Shown here one piece after another: positions 13,307 to 23,618 of a DNA stretch of 64,000 bases. Numbering within the stretch: the stretch's first letter is position 1; each line of letters starts with the position of its first letter. Origin of the DNA: Puffinus mauretanicus (lineage: Eukaryota > Chordata > Aves > Procellariiformes > Procellariidae); the NCBI GenBank assembly GCA_023333565.1, contig JAJKFH010003229.1, positions 1,834,001-1,898,000 on the forward strand, given 5' to 3'. The notes under the pieces are model-generated. The model saw nothing but the letters and a program-made list of their open reading frames with translations. It had not been told where the DNA came from and did not search any database. The position numbers were made by a program, and so were the translations under genes.

Positions 13307-16300
13307 TTATTAAATCTAATAAAGGGTTAGTTTTGCATGGTTCTCAGTGACCTGAAACTCCGGGAAGGCAATAAGTTGAGAGTGCTCAGCTTCTTCTGGG
13401 AATCTCCATATGGTACCTGACAAGCACACGGCTTCCTAACATCTGCTGGATCAGCAGTACCTGTGAAGCTGTGACACTGCTTGAAGTACTGGGAGAGCGC
13501 TGGAATCCAGCTCTTTAAAGATGAACATCACAAATATCCCAATATATCAAGTAACTCCTGACACCTGTAGACAGGAGAACTGTTTAGCGTTGCAGCACTG
13601 GGTAAGAACAAGCACAGAAGTACATCTTTAAATTTAAATGGAAACAGACATAAGCATATATCTTGCTCAAATTTACTCTCCAAATTTCCAGTCATTGCAG
13701 TGGGTTGCAAACAAATCTGTTGCCCCTGCAAGAGACTGTTCAATACCAAAGAATAAGTCCTGATATTTAATCTGACTCGGAATTGACATCCTTAAGCTTT
13801 TTTGAGGAAAAAAATGTAGCAAAAGCATCTAATATAGTCACAAAACTGTATAAGATAACATTTACATAGGTCACAGAGAAATTTCTCAAGATTTACCAGT
13901 GCATCTTTTTGCTTTTGGTTTCCCACACCTCCATCCCTTCAGAAAGTTGGGAGTTTTCACAGAACACACCCAGACCCTGTGAACATGTGCTTTCCTTTTA
14001 AAAGGATAACAAAAATTTCTTTGAAAAAAACACAGACTTTCAGCTGAGAACTAATTTTTTTTCATGGTTTTGACAGATTTAAACTGTTGATGTTTTCTTT
14101 ATGGCTGCCAACATCTTGTTTTTATTTCTTTTTCAAAGCTTAAATTTGATTTTATAATGAAAATTTAACATTTTCAATCAAAAATTTTCTTGTGAATGTC
14201 AGTAGTTTTCAGCAGAGAGCAAAAGTTTTCTCTCCTGCCCTGTCATATCTGTTCCATATTTATTGTTCTCTCCCCCAGCAGAAAGAGGAAGGGAGAAATA
14301 AGGATAAATACATGAGAACCAGAATCAGTTCAGCAAGAATGGCTTTGTCACATCTCAGCTTCTCACCCAGCAGCTCTAACGAAGCGTCTGTAACCTCATG
14401 GCTTTCCCCTCTGTTGGTTTCCCATCACATCTTTATTTCCACAGCAGGCTCCATGGCTTGTTTGTTCCTGTAACCAGTGGAAGACCAGAGTTTCGTGCGT
14501 TCCTGCCCCTCTCACAAGGCAACAAGACACAAGCGTTATCCTGAGTACCTTACGCTATTAAACTATTCTAAATTGTCATCATTTTGCATGGCTCTTTCCC
14601 CAGATCATTTGTAATCTAAACTGGATCACACTCAGACTTTAAGATAATTCGCAAAGAAAAGGAGCAAAGGGTTTTCTGCAGCTCTGTTTTCGTTCAGAGC
14701 AGTAGTACGGCTTCGAAGCAAGTTTGTCCCCACTTGCTGCATTTCATTTCTGTTCTCAGGGTCGTTTCAGTACCTGTGAAGAGGTTTCATTTCAGAGGCA
14801 CCTAAGGCAGACCGTCTGTTCCAGTTGCACAGCAAACGCGTTCCAGCTCCTAATGGAGACAACAACGCGTCCTTTTGGCAGATTCAGACATGATGGGGGT
14901 GGTCTGGCCAGCGGACTAAATTTAGTCCAAGGTAAAACCACTGTGTTGCATACAATGTCCATGTAGGGGACTGAGCACCATCTTCCCTTACAGTGTCAAA
15001 CTAATGTAAAGTAGCCAGAAAGTGTTAAACATATTTGCAGAATTGGCCAAATAATTTGTTCTCTGTTGGGGAGTTTAAGCTTTCAATTTAAAACATGCTA
15101 AAACCTTTAATAACAATGACATGATTACTGTTATTAAACCTCTATTATTTTTATTTTAAGTTTGCTACTGAACAGTTATTACCCTATAAAGCGCTTTAAT
15201 AGTCATAACTAAAGTACTTGTCAACAGGTGCATTTTACTATGTATTAACCTTGTCTCCTTTGACTGCATTCAATTCATTAGCACATTTTCTCGATGCAGT
15301 TGTGTGGCACCAGGCATCTAATGACTGAGAGGGAGGCTTTGCTCTGCTTTATGCCTTCCAGAGCAGCCTAAGGATTGAGTAATTTCCCTGGCTTTACTTC
15401 TCTATCTTTTGGAAGCCTTTCCTCTCACCACTCCTTCCAGCTCCAAATGTTCTTGTCTTGTTATTCCTTGTCTTTTCCTTCTTTTTCTCCTGTGGATTTC
15501 TATGCAGTTACACCCTCCACCAGTCAAGTAAAAAGTCTATAATGTCATTGTAGACCTCCTTCCGATGGAGAGTGGCCAACATTAGCCACTGTCCCAGTGA
15601 GGTTTACTGGCTCAGTGAAACAAGGTCATACAGAACTCCTCCTTTCAAGCTTTCTTTCAAGCATCTGGAAGCTATATGCACATTGCTGTTTTAATTTACA
15701 CACCAATTAATGACATTCAAAATTAAAAAAAACCTTTAGGAGTACCTGCCTCAATTCCTGAGTACGTGCAGTCACTGTGCAAGGCTTGTGTTCCTGTGCT
15801 TTCCTACAGAAGTTCATGAAAAGCTTTCAGAAATGTCAATGGAATGGAGCTGGTTTTCTCTTTTAAGACAGATCAGCTGTGTTTTTCCGACTTTTATTTA
15901 AGGGTAGGGAGTCAAGCCTCTTACACAGCTTCCTTACTCCCCAATAAAACATTTACATGTTTTTTCCTCATGCGGACCTTCATAAATAAGGATGTATGCA
16001 GCATATATCACACGTTAAAAATGTTTTGTTGGCTCGCACGTTTCTTCATTTTAAAGCTCATCTACTAGTTCTTTTCACCATTCAAGGTCACTGAGACCTT
16101 TTTAATTCTAGCTGAACAGGCAGATGATCTGCATAAAGAAAACCTCAAGGCTCAAAAAGTAGAAAAGCTAAAAGCACCCCCACTCTTACTTGCTGATTAC
16201 AACAGCAACGCAGAGGGCTTGGTGCTGTGCCGAGTCAGTCCAAAACAGCAGGATTCAGTTGCCTAAGCACAAGCACGCTGTGTCACTGGAAATGCCTTGG

Positions 16301-19300
16301 AGTAGCTGTGACATCCACGCAGGTTTGGCAGCACTGGCAAAGGTCCTATGGGAAACTTGTGTCCTGGATCAGCAGTTAGGGGCCAGGTGGGATCCCTAGG
16401 GCATCTCAAATGTCCCTAAACACCTGTGTTCTGGCAACTGAATCAGTACTGAAATGCAGCACTCCCATTCCAGGAGGCATGATTCTGATTAAACTTACAC
16501 TGATGCCACTCCTGATAGAGTTAATGAGATAAGGACCAGTTTTTTGACTCTACAGGCTGAAAAGAATTACTCTGAAAAGTAAATAGGTAAACCATGTTGA
16601 TGTCTCACCAGATTTTTAAACATATAAGTCGACTTCCTTTCTTCTTTGAAATCATTATACTTTATAAAAAGTGATTCACAATCTTGTTCTAATTTCTCGG
16701 TTTTGTTTCTAACGTATTAAGACATTCTCACTGTGTTTTTCAGCTTCTCTCTATAATTATAAAGCTTTGGAAACTTTTCTTTTTTGTCCACTGTTGATGT
16801 TCCAGGACATACATGGTTTTAGGAGATACAAGTTTAAAAAAGAAAAATTTGAAAACTTACAATATGAAACATTAACCCCCCCCCCCCAAGTCTTTGCAAC
16901 ACAGGAGCTACTAGTGCTATACTGATTAAACATGACTTTGTATAGCTCAAGACTTAGAAGAACCAGATGCATTAGAGTATGGTTTTCTGGAAAGCTTGCA
17001 TGTTTGATGGAAGTTTTAGCAAAACATTTATGCTCTGTGTACATTCCAGGTTTTATTGCCCATTAGTAAAATGTAAATAAGTTACTCTAGTGGAGTGAAA
17101 GTAGGTCTAATTAAGCATCCCTTCTGACTGTGATTTGATTATTTCAAGAAGGTGCAGAATAATTTGCAGAAGTCTTGGTTTGGTAACATCCACTTTTGGC
17201 TTTGAATTTACTACCTCTGTGACAGAAGTATGAAGGATATTTATGAAGCTGGTAAGTCAGAAAAAACCATAAACTTTCATTCTAAAAAGCTGAAAGAGTA
17301 TTTGTTTTTCAATGAGGAAAAATTTAAAAAGTTAATAATGGTTGTTGGTTACTAAAACCTTCATCGTTCACTCTCCTTTCTTGTCTGACTTCAATTCATT
17401 TCAAGAAAGTAAGTTAACAAGCGTTAACTTGTGTGCCTTTGTGGCAATAAAAGGTATTTTCTAGATGCAGCTAATCTAGCTCTCAAAAGGAGTCGCTTTG
17501 TGTTTTAAGCTTGAGAACCCCTGCTGTTTGGTTAGATCTTGGATGAGTGCCTTCTGGAGGACAGCGAGAGCAACCAGAATTAGTAATACTGAAAACCTAG
17601 ATGATATACCAGCTTTATGGAAACTGCAGAGGGTTAGGCAATGAGGCCCAGTAACTCCCTTGCTTTGTAACTTCTGCTTTGCTACCAGTGCTTGTAGCAG
17701 GAAACCATTTTATCAGGCAGGTGGCCCTGACAAAGAAGGGTCACTTGATGGTAATCTAATCTCTGAAAGAGAGTGTGTTTTCTATTGCAGGGAAGATGAG
17801 AATTATTCAAAAAACCTCTCAGTGAGAAAATTAAATAGGGACCAAAAAAATCTATTTAAAACTAATCATAAAACAAACTAAATAATGAGCTGAATCTATC
17901 TTCTGTTGAAATGCTATGTGAAACTGCATTGGAAACAGTGATAACTGTTTAAAAAATAACTTGCATTAAAATTAATTTCTGAAGTTGCCAACCTGCCTTA
18001 TTAGATACTGCCTAACTCCAAGAAGAGATAGTTATCAGAGTTGCCTTACTTTTCAGTGAACCATTGTCAGTTTTTCTATTGCAGAAAATATTTTTGCTTT
18101 TGATTGTGCTGCTTTCCATGGATGGCTTGGGAATACCGGCAAAGAGGAATCTTGCTTGGTTAAGGGTGTGGGATTTCACAAACGCAGTGGGTTGGGAAAG
18201 CTAGTAGCATCTTATTGCTCTTGCCACCACTGAATCACATTTTTGAAAACTATAAAAAAGTTAAATCATCATATCTGTATGGTCTTACTCACTCTTCACA
18301 CATGGTTCACCTGCCTTCAGCGTAGACAGAGGCTTAGGAGTATGGCTCTAAAGGTAACATCTAAGAAATTTGTTAAAGGTAGGGGAGCTACTTAGTGTGC
18401 TATTTTAAGGCTCCATTACTCACATTTTTGCAGGGTGTTATGCCACCCTGCTATTGCATCTCTTAGTTATTTTACACACACTTCATCTAACATGGTGCAG
18501 CACAGTTATAAGAGAAGAAAAATATTACTATGAATTGGCTATAGCAGACAAGCCTAACTCTGGTGCCATATAATTGTGAAAACAGTGATATTCTGTTGGC
18601 TAGAAGAGGAATAGCTTCAGTGTTGATGTATGCCTTTTCCTTGATTTTGATTTAGCTCTGCTTAGAATAGATATTTTGTTTCAGTCAGGTACAAACTTCA
18701 TCTGTTTTTCAAAGTTGAAGCTTTAGGCTTTCCACATGTAATTAACAACAACAGTCTTTAACACTAAGGCACATCTTCAAAGCAGAAGTCTGGGAGAATG
18801 GTAGTTGGTAAGGCAGTCAGCTCGGTTAAAGTGGAAAGCCTGGAAATGTCTGGAAATGTGCTTCGGTTGTCTTGATTTTCTTTTTTTCCTTGCAAGTATG
18901 ATTTTTTACAGCTGTTTTCATTCAAAATTCAGGTTAAGGTGTCCAACAGACCCCACAGTGCAGAGGTAGCCAGCCTGGCAGCTCTAGTCACCCACCACAG
19001 CTCCCTTGTCCACAGAAGAACAATCTGGGTCCCAGCGGCAAGGTAACTTCATCAGAGTGTTCTGAGAAAGGTCCCATTTCCTTCCTAGCTTTTCTTGAGA
19101 CAATACTCACATCTTGGTCAGGAACAGCACTGTCATCTTCTGAGGAAAAAAGTCCTGTGGGACAGTGTAATTAATTCCCTGGCAACTGCAAATGACTACT
19201 GTTCTTTATGAGAATATATTTTTCATATTTGGTGATTTTTTGGCAGTTTGCAGGTGCATTTGAAGAAAACACAGATTATTAGGCATTAAAGCACGTATTT

Positions 19301-19394
19301 CCCTCTCACTGTGACTCCTTGGACCTTTTGTGAAATGTATGTAGCATTCAGAGCCTGGAGAAGGATCACAGGTTAGCAGGAGAGCACCTGAAGA
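13307..19394. other. Unique sequence, no gene seen
   Basis: No coding or RNA gene is recognisable. A weak patch near 16490-16535 (TTACACTGATGCCACTCCTG) resembles the inner part of old palindromic amniote repeats. The segment 18930-19050 is relatively GC-rich and might be a degraded upstream piece of the neighbouring CR1, but I could not align it by eye. Confidence 0.45.
16876..16887. repeat. Poly(C) run of 12
   Basis: Twelve consecutive C bases in AT-rich surroundings. This is a simple mononucleotide repeat of the kind often miscalled in assemblies. Confidence 0.9.
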
Positions 19395-20081
19395 GCAGCC
19401 AGTAAGACAGCTTCATCAGGGGCCCAACTTAAATGCCTCTATGCAAACGCACGTAGCACGGGGAGTAAACAAGAGGAGTTAAGAGACGTGTGCATGCCTG
19501 CAGGGCTACGATCTTATTGGCATCATGGAGATGTGGTGGGATGGCTTCTATGACTGGAGTGTTGGAATGGAAGGGTACAGGGTCTTTAGGAAGGACAGGC
19601 AGAGGAGGCGAGGAGGGGGTGTTGCCCTCTATGTCAGTGACCAGTTGGAGTGCATGGAGCTCTGCCTGGGGATGGATGAGGAGCCGACTAAGAGCTTATG
19701 GGTCAGGATTAAAGGGAGGGCAGGGACAGGTGACATTACGGTGGGGGTCTGCTACAGGCCACCTGACCAGGAAGACCGAGCAGATGAGGCCCTCTATAGA
19801 CAGATAGGAGCAGCCTCACATTCACAAGCCCTGGTCCTCATGGGGGACTTCAGCCACCCCGATATCTGTTGGAGGGACAACACAGCAGGGCATAAGCAAT
19901 CCGGGGGGTTCTGGAATGCGTCGATGATAACTTCCTTCTCCAAGTGACAGAGGAACCAATGAGGAGAGGTGCTATGCTGGACCTTGTTGTCACCAACAAG
20001 GAGGGGCTGGTGGGGAATGTGAAGCTCAAGGGCAGCCTTGGCCGCAGTGACCATGAAGTGCTGGAGTTCAGAATTCTCAGG
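19395..20081 (+). pseudogene. CR1 ORF2, endonuclease segment (broken)
   Basis: This segment corresponds to the apurinic-like (EEP family) endonuclease that nicks target DNA at the start of target-primed reverse transcription. The readable frame runs from the LQGYDLIG block (about 19498) to a position near 19947, then resumes in another frame. Conserved pieces include the N-terminal Glu in the IMEMWW block (usually ITETWW), the CYRPPDQ block, and the SDHE motif near 20047, which carries the catalytic Asp-His pair. The usual GDFN motif reads GDFS (near 19850), so a normally invariant Asn has become Ser. A TAA sits upstream in the same frame at 19480-19482. The shift near 19905-19950 breaks the frame before the SDHE motif, which is read in the 19944-20198 frame. 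The ERVL-like LTR interrupts the gene right after this segment. Confidence 0.85.
20077..20081. repeat. Target-site duplication, left copy (TCAGG)
   Basis: Five bases directly before the LTR, identical to the five bases after it. They mark the integration point inside the CR1. Confidence 0.85.
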
Positions 20082-20209
20082 TGTCGTGGTTTAACCTGGC
20101 AGCAGCCAAATACCACGCAGCCGCTCGCTCACCCCCCCGCCGGGTGGGATGGGGGAGAGAATCAGAAGGGTAAAAGTGAGAAAAAACTCGTGGGTTGAGA
20201 TAAAGACAG

Positions 20210-20215
20210 TTTAAT
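20210..20215 (-). terminator. LTR polyadenylation signal ATTAAA
   Basis: The minus-strand ATTAAA lies about 180 bp downstream of the LTR TATA box, followed by T-rich sequence. This is the expected position of the signal at the end of R. Confidence 0.6.
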
Positions 20216-20394
20216 AGGGAAAGCAAAAGCCGCGCACGCAAGCAAAGCAAAGCAAGGAATTCATTCACCACTTCCCATCGGCAGGCAGGTGTTCAGCCAT
20301 CACCAGGAAAGCAGGGCTCCATCACGCGTAACGGTTACTTGGGAAGACAAACGCCATCACTCCGAACGCCCCCCACCCTTCTTCTTCACCCAGC

Positions 20395-20417
20395 CTTATA
20401 TGCTGAGCATGACGTCA
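20395..20417 (-). promoter_or_regulatory. LTR promoter: TATA box and CRE
   Basis: On the minus strand a TATAAG box (20395-20400) is preceded by a perfect palindromic TGACGTCA cyclic-AMP response element (20410-20417). This spacing is typical of a retroviral U3 core promoter that would transcribe leftward. Whether it is active cannot be told from sequence. Confidence 0.7.
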
Positions 20418-20657
20418 TATGGTATGGAATAGCCTATTGGCCAGCTGGGCCAGCCGCCCTGGCCACGCTCCCTCCCAGCCCCCTGCACATCTGGCAGGGC
20501 ATGGGAAGACAAAAAGTCCTTGACTAGCATAAACATTACCTAGCAACAACCAAAACATCAGTGTGTCATCAACATTATTCTCACACTACATCCAAAACAC
20601 AGCACTATACCAGTTAATAGGAAGAAAATCAACTCCATCCCAGCCAAAACCAGGACA

Positions 20658-20662
20658 TCAGG
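20658..20662. repeat. Target-site duplication, right copy (TCAGG)
   Basis: Identical to 20077-20081. Removing the LTR and one copy rejoins the CR1 at the position where avian CR1 sequences normally continue. Confidence 0.85.
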
Positions 20663-21168
20663 GCACCGAAGAGGGTGGACAGCAAGCTCACTGCCCTGGA
20701 CTTCAGGAGAGCAGACTTTGGCCTCTTCAGGGATCTGCTTGGTAGAGTGCCATGGGACAAAGCCCTGGAGGGAAAAGGGGCCCAAGGAAGCTGGTTAATA
20801 TTCAAGGATCACCTCCTCCAAGCTCAGGAGCGATGCATCCCAACAAAGAGGAAATCAGGCAAAAACACCAGAAGGCCTGCATGGATGAACAAGGAGCTCC
20901 TGGACACACTCAAACGAAAAAAGAAAGCCTACAGAGGATGGAAGCAAGGACAGGTAGCCTGGGAGGAATACAGAGAACTTGTCCGAGCAGCCAGGGATCA
21001 GGTTAGGAAAGCTAAAGCCCTGATAGAATTAAATCAGGCCAGGGACATCAAGGGCAACAAGAAAAGCTTCTATAGGTACATTGGTGATAAAAGGAAGACT
21101 AGGGAAAATGTGGGCCCTCTCCGGAATGAAATGGGAGACCTGGTTACCCTGGGACATGGAGAAGGCTG
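20663..21168 (+). pseudogene. CR1 ORF2, linker segment
   Basis: This is the continuation of CR1 ORF2 after the LTR, joining the endonuclease to the reverse transcriptase. The open frame (20675-21169) contains the [14 protein letters not shown] block ([20 protein letters not shown]), the [19 protein letters not shown] block and the [20 protein letters not shown] block, all typical of the CR1 linker. The frame ends near 21150, where an extra base in a TTACCCTGGGACATGG stretch (usually TTACCCAGGACATGG) shifts translation by one. The last residues before the TGA are therefore out of register. No start codon is meaningful here, because the segment is internal to a once continuous protein. Confidence 0.85.
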
Positions 21169-22590
21169 AGGTACTCAATGACTTTTTTGCCTTGGTCTTC
21201 ACCGGAAAGTGCTCGACCCTCACCGCCCAAGCTGCAGAAGGCAAAGGCAGGGACTGGGAGAATGAAGAGCCACCCACTGTGGGAGAAAATCAGGTTCGAG
21301 ACCATCTAAGGAACCTGAAGGTGCACAAGTCCATGGGACCCCATGAGATCCATCCGTGGGTCTTGAGGGAACTGGCAGGTGAAGTTGCTAAGCCACTATC
21401 CATCGTATTTGAGAAGTCGTGGCAGTCCGGTGAAGTTCCCACTGACTGGAAAAGGGGAAACATAACCCCCATTTTTAAAAAGGGAAAAAAGGAAGACCCA
21501 GGGAACTACAGGCCAGTCAGTCTCACCTCTGTGCCTGGGAAGATCATGGAACAGATCCTCCTGAAAGCTATGCTAAGGCACATGAAGGACAAGGAGGTCA
21601 TTTGAGACAGCCAGCATGGCTTCATCAAGGGCAATTCCTGCCTGACCAACCTAGTGGCCTCTGTGATGGAGTGACTACATCAGTGGACATGGGAAGAGCT
21701 ACTGATGTTGTCTATCTGGACTTCTGTAAGGTCTTTGACACCCCTTCCCATCCCCAACATCCTTCTCTCTAAACTGGAGAGGTATGGATTTGATGGATGG
21801 ACTGTCTGGTGAATGAGGAATTGATTGGATGATCGCATCCAGAGGGCAGTGGTCAACGGCTCAATGTCCACATGGAAATCGGTGACAAGCGGTGTCCCAC
21901 AGGGGTCTGTATTGGGACTGGTACTGTTTAATATCTTCATCAATGACATAGTGGGATCAAGTATACCCTCAGCAGGTTTGCAGACAACACCAAGCTGAGT
22001 GGTGTGGTTGACACACCTGAGGGATGGGATGCCATCCAGAGGGACCTGGACAAGCTCGAGAAGTGGGCCCATGTGAACCTCATGAAGTTTAACAAGGCCA
22101 AGTGCAGGGTCAGGGCAACCCTCCAGGATTGATACAGGCTGGGGGATGAAGGGATTGAGAGCAGCCCTGCTGAGAAGGACTTGGGGGTACTGGTGGACGA
22201 AAAGCTGGACATGAGCCGACAATGTGCACTCGCACCCAGAAGGCCAACCGTGTCCTGGGCTGCATCCAAAGAAGCGTGGCCAGCAGGTCGAGGGAGGTGA
22301 TTCTGCCCCTCTGCTCTGCTCTGGTGAGACCCCACCTGCACTACTGCCTCCAGCTCTGGAGTCCTCAGCACAGGAAAGACGTGGACCTGTTGGAGCAGGT
22401 CCAGAGGAGGGCCACAAAAACGGTCAGGGGGATGGAACGCCTCTCCTATGAAGACAGGCTGAGAGAGTTGGGGTTGTTCAGCCTGGAGAAGAGAAGGCTC
22501 CGGGGAGACCTTATTGCAGCCTTTCAGTACTTAAAGGGGGCTCATAAGGAAGATGGGGACAAACTTTTAGCAGGGCCTGTTGCAACAGGA
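21150..22590 (+). pseudogene. CR1 ORF2, reverse transcriptase segment (inactive)
   Basis: This segment would have copied the LINE RNA into DNA at the target site. It opens with the [10 protein letters not shown] block, then [16 protein letters not shown] and the finger region with [24 protein letters not shown] at 21603-21605 replaces the Gly codon before DSQHGFIKG. The palm motif normally read as FADD is FADN here (21977-21988). The second catalytic Asp, which coordinates a metal ion, is therefore Asn. Further frame breaks lie between 21680 and 22220. The C-terminal CR1 block ([20 protein letters not shown] through [10 protein letters not shown], then [15 protein letters not shown] sequence) is readable from 22222. 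The long minus-strand frame across 21680-22417 (245 codons) is an antisense shadow of this region. Confidence 0.9.
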
Positions 22591-22595
22591 CAAGG

Positions 22596-22740
22596 GGTCT
22601 GTGGCATTGCTGGGGCAGGGGCTGGTGGCCCCAGGGGGGCTGAGATGCGGTCCTGGGCCCTGGGCAGGGTGGGGGGGAGCCCCAGGGGACTGGGGAGGGA
22701 CAGTCAGGCTAACAGTGCCCTCAGGGCCTGGACAGTTACA
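22596..22740. other. GC-rich tail of unknown origin at the CR1 3' junction
   Basis: Recognisable CR1 sequence stops after GGACAAGGGG, where the element would normally continue into its A-rich 3' region. A roughly 140-bp G-rich block follows instead. It contains a G-quadruplex motif at 22655-22677 (four G runs of 3, 3, 3 and 7). It matches no repeat I recognise. It may be a second insertion, a local expansion, or the breakpoint of a rearrangement. Confidence 0.45.
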
Positions 22741-23218
22741 TGTATGTGGTCAGAGTATCCTAGGAAACTAATCAAGGGTCAGACATACAATAGCTGAAAT
22801 GTACGTGCTGGAGAAACCTGGGACAGGGGAAGAGGGTATCTTGGGACTCCTTGTTGTCTCAGTTATTCCTATGCTGCTTCTGCTGAGAAGTCTGAGTTTA
22901 AGGGTCTTTCATTATTGTATTTTCCTCCTTCTGTGTATTGATATCTCTTTCTCAATAGTTGGAAGGTGGGAAAGTGTACTTCTCTTTGGGACATCATCTG
23001 GACCATACAGCATTTGTGCCACAGGGAATGGAAAATAACGCAGAGGGGAACAAAATTAACAAAAGAATCTGGTACAACAAAACTCATCAGCGTGGAAGCT
23101 GGAGAAAAGTACATTCCTTTTCTTTTTACCTATCCTTTCTGTTTTCAGAACTTTCAGAATAAACAATGGTAACCTCTCTTGACACTGAGATATACCCAAA
23201 GCCTATAGTGACAATTAC

Positions 23219-23234
23219 AAAAAAAAAAAAAAAA
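23219..23234. repeat. Poly(A) run of 16
   Basis: Sixteen consecutive A bases followed by AT-rich sequence. No retroposon body can be assigned upstream. Confidence 0.85.
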
Positions 23235-23537
23235 GCATAGCAATTTAATGGGATTTAGTGTGTTTATTTTGATTTAAAATACATCTTATAGTTAAAAAAT
23301 TAAAATAATTTAAAAATGAAATGTGAAATAAATCTAAAACAAATGATAACAATAATTCTGCTGGAGTCAGCAGCAGTCTCTCAGTTGAGTTCACTGGACT
23401 TTGAATCATTGAAACCCATCTGCCCCGAAATACTTTTGCTATTTTTTCAGTGTATGGAATGCATTTTTAAAGTATTTTTCTTTTTTGTGACTGTCTCATG
23501 GAAACAAAAATGGAAAACTTTCTAATTGTAGACCTGT

Positions 23538-23618
23538 CCTACAAGCTCTCTCCTTTATAATTGTACTCTTACTCCGGAACCTACAAACTCTCTTCTATTC
23601 AATTTTACTCTTAGAAGA
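23538..23618 (+). repeat. Imperfect 42-bp tandem duplication
   Basis: A unit starting CCTACAAGCTCTCTCC at 23538 recurs as CCTACAAACTCTCTTC at 23580. Both end in a TTTTACTCTTA- or TTGTACTCTTA-like block. The two copies are offset by 42 bp and differ at several positions, which implies an old duplication. Confidence 0.65.

Larger units (their letters stand above)
20082..20657 (-). mobile_element. Solo LTR, ERVL-like endogenous retrovirus
   Basis: A 576-bp block interrupts the CR1 reading frame. Read on the minus strand it begins TGTCCTGGTTTTGGCTGGGA and ends ACCACGACA, giving the TG...CA ends of an LTR with short inverted termini. It is flanked by a 5-bp direct repeat TCAGG (20077-20081 and 20658-20662). 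On the minus strand it has a CRE site, then a TATA box, then an ATTAAA poly(A) signal in the order expected for U3-R-U5. No gag, pol or env sequence and no second LTR are present, so it is a solo LTR left by recombination between two LTRs. The 5-bp duplication and the TGTCCTGGTTT start match class III avian LTRs as I know them. A class II (ERVK) assignment would predict 6 bp. Its well-kept ends suggest it is clearly younger than the CR1. Confidence 0.9.
19395..22595 (+). mobile_element. CR1 non-LTR retrotransposon, defective, split by an LTR
   Basis: This is a long 5'-truncated CR1 LINE lying on the plus strand. Read through, it encodes in order the endonuclease, the linker and the reverse transcriptase of ORF2, with characteristic avian CR1 blocks ([37 protein letters not shown]). 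About 2.6 kb of element sequence remains once the 576-bp LTR insertion is removed. Similarity begins near 19395 (after an AGTAAGACAGCTTCATCAGG-like block) and fades at about 22595. The CR1 3' UTR and its terminal octamers are absent. A TAA lies in the ORF2 frame at 19480-19482, a TGA at 21603-21605, and the frame shifts near 21150. The element is therefore a fossil that can no longer move. Related CR1 copies are widespread in birds, which is the main reason for assigning the window to this class. Confidence 0.95.

Noticed and set aside
21680..22417. 245-codon minus-strand open frame, the longest in the window
   Set aside because: It lies exactly antisense to the CR1 reverse-transcriptase segment and has no domain of its own. 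It is a shadow of the LINE.
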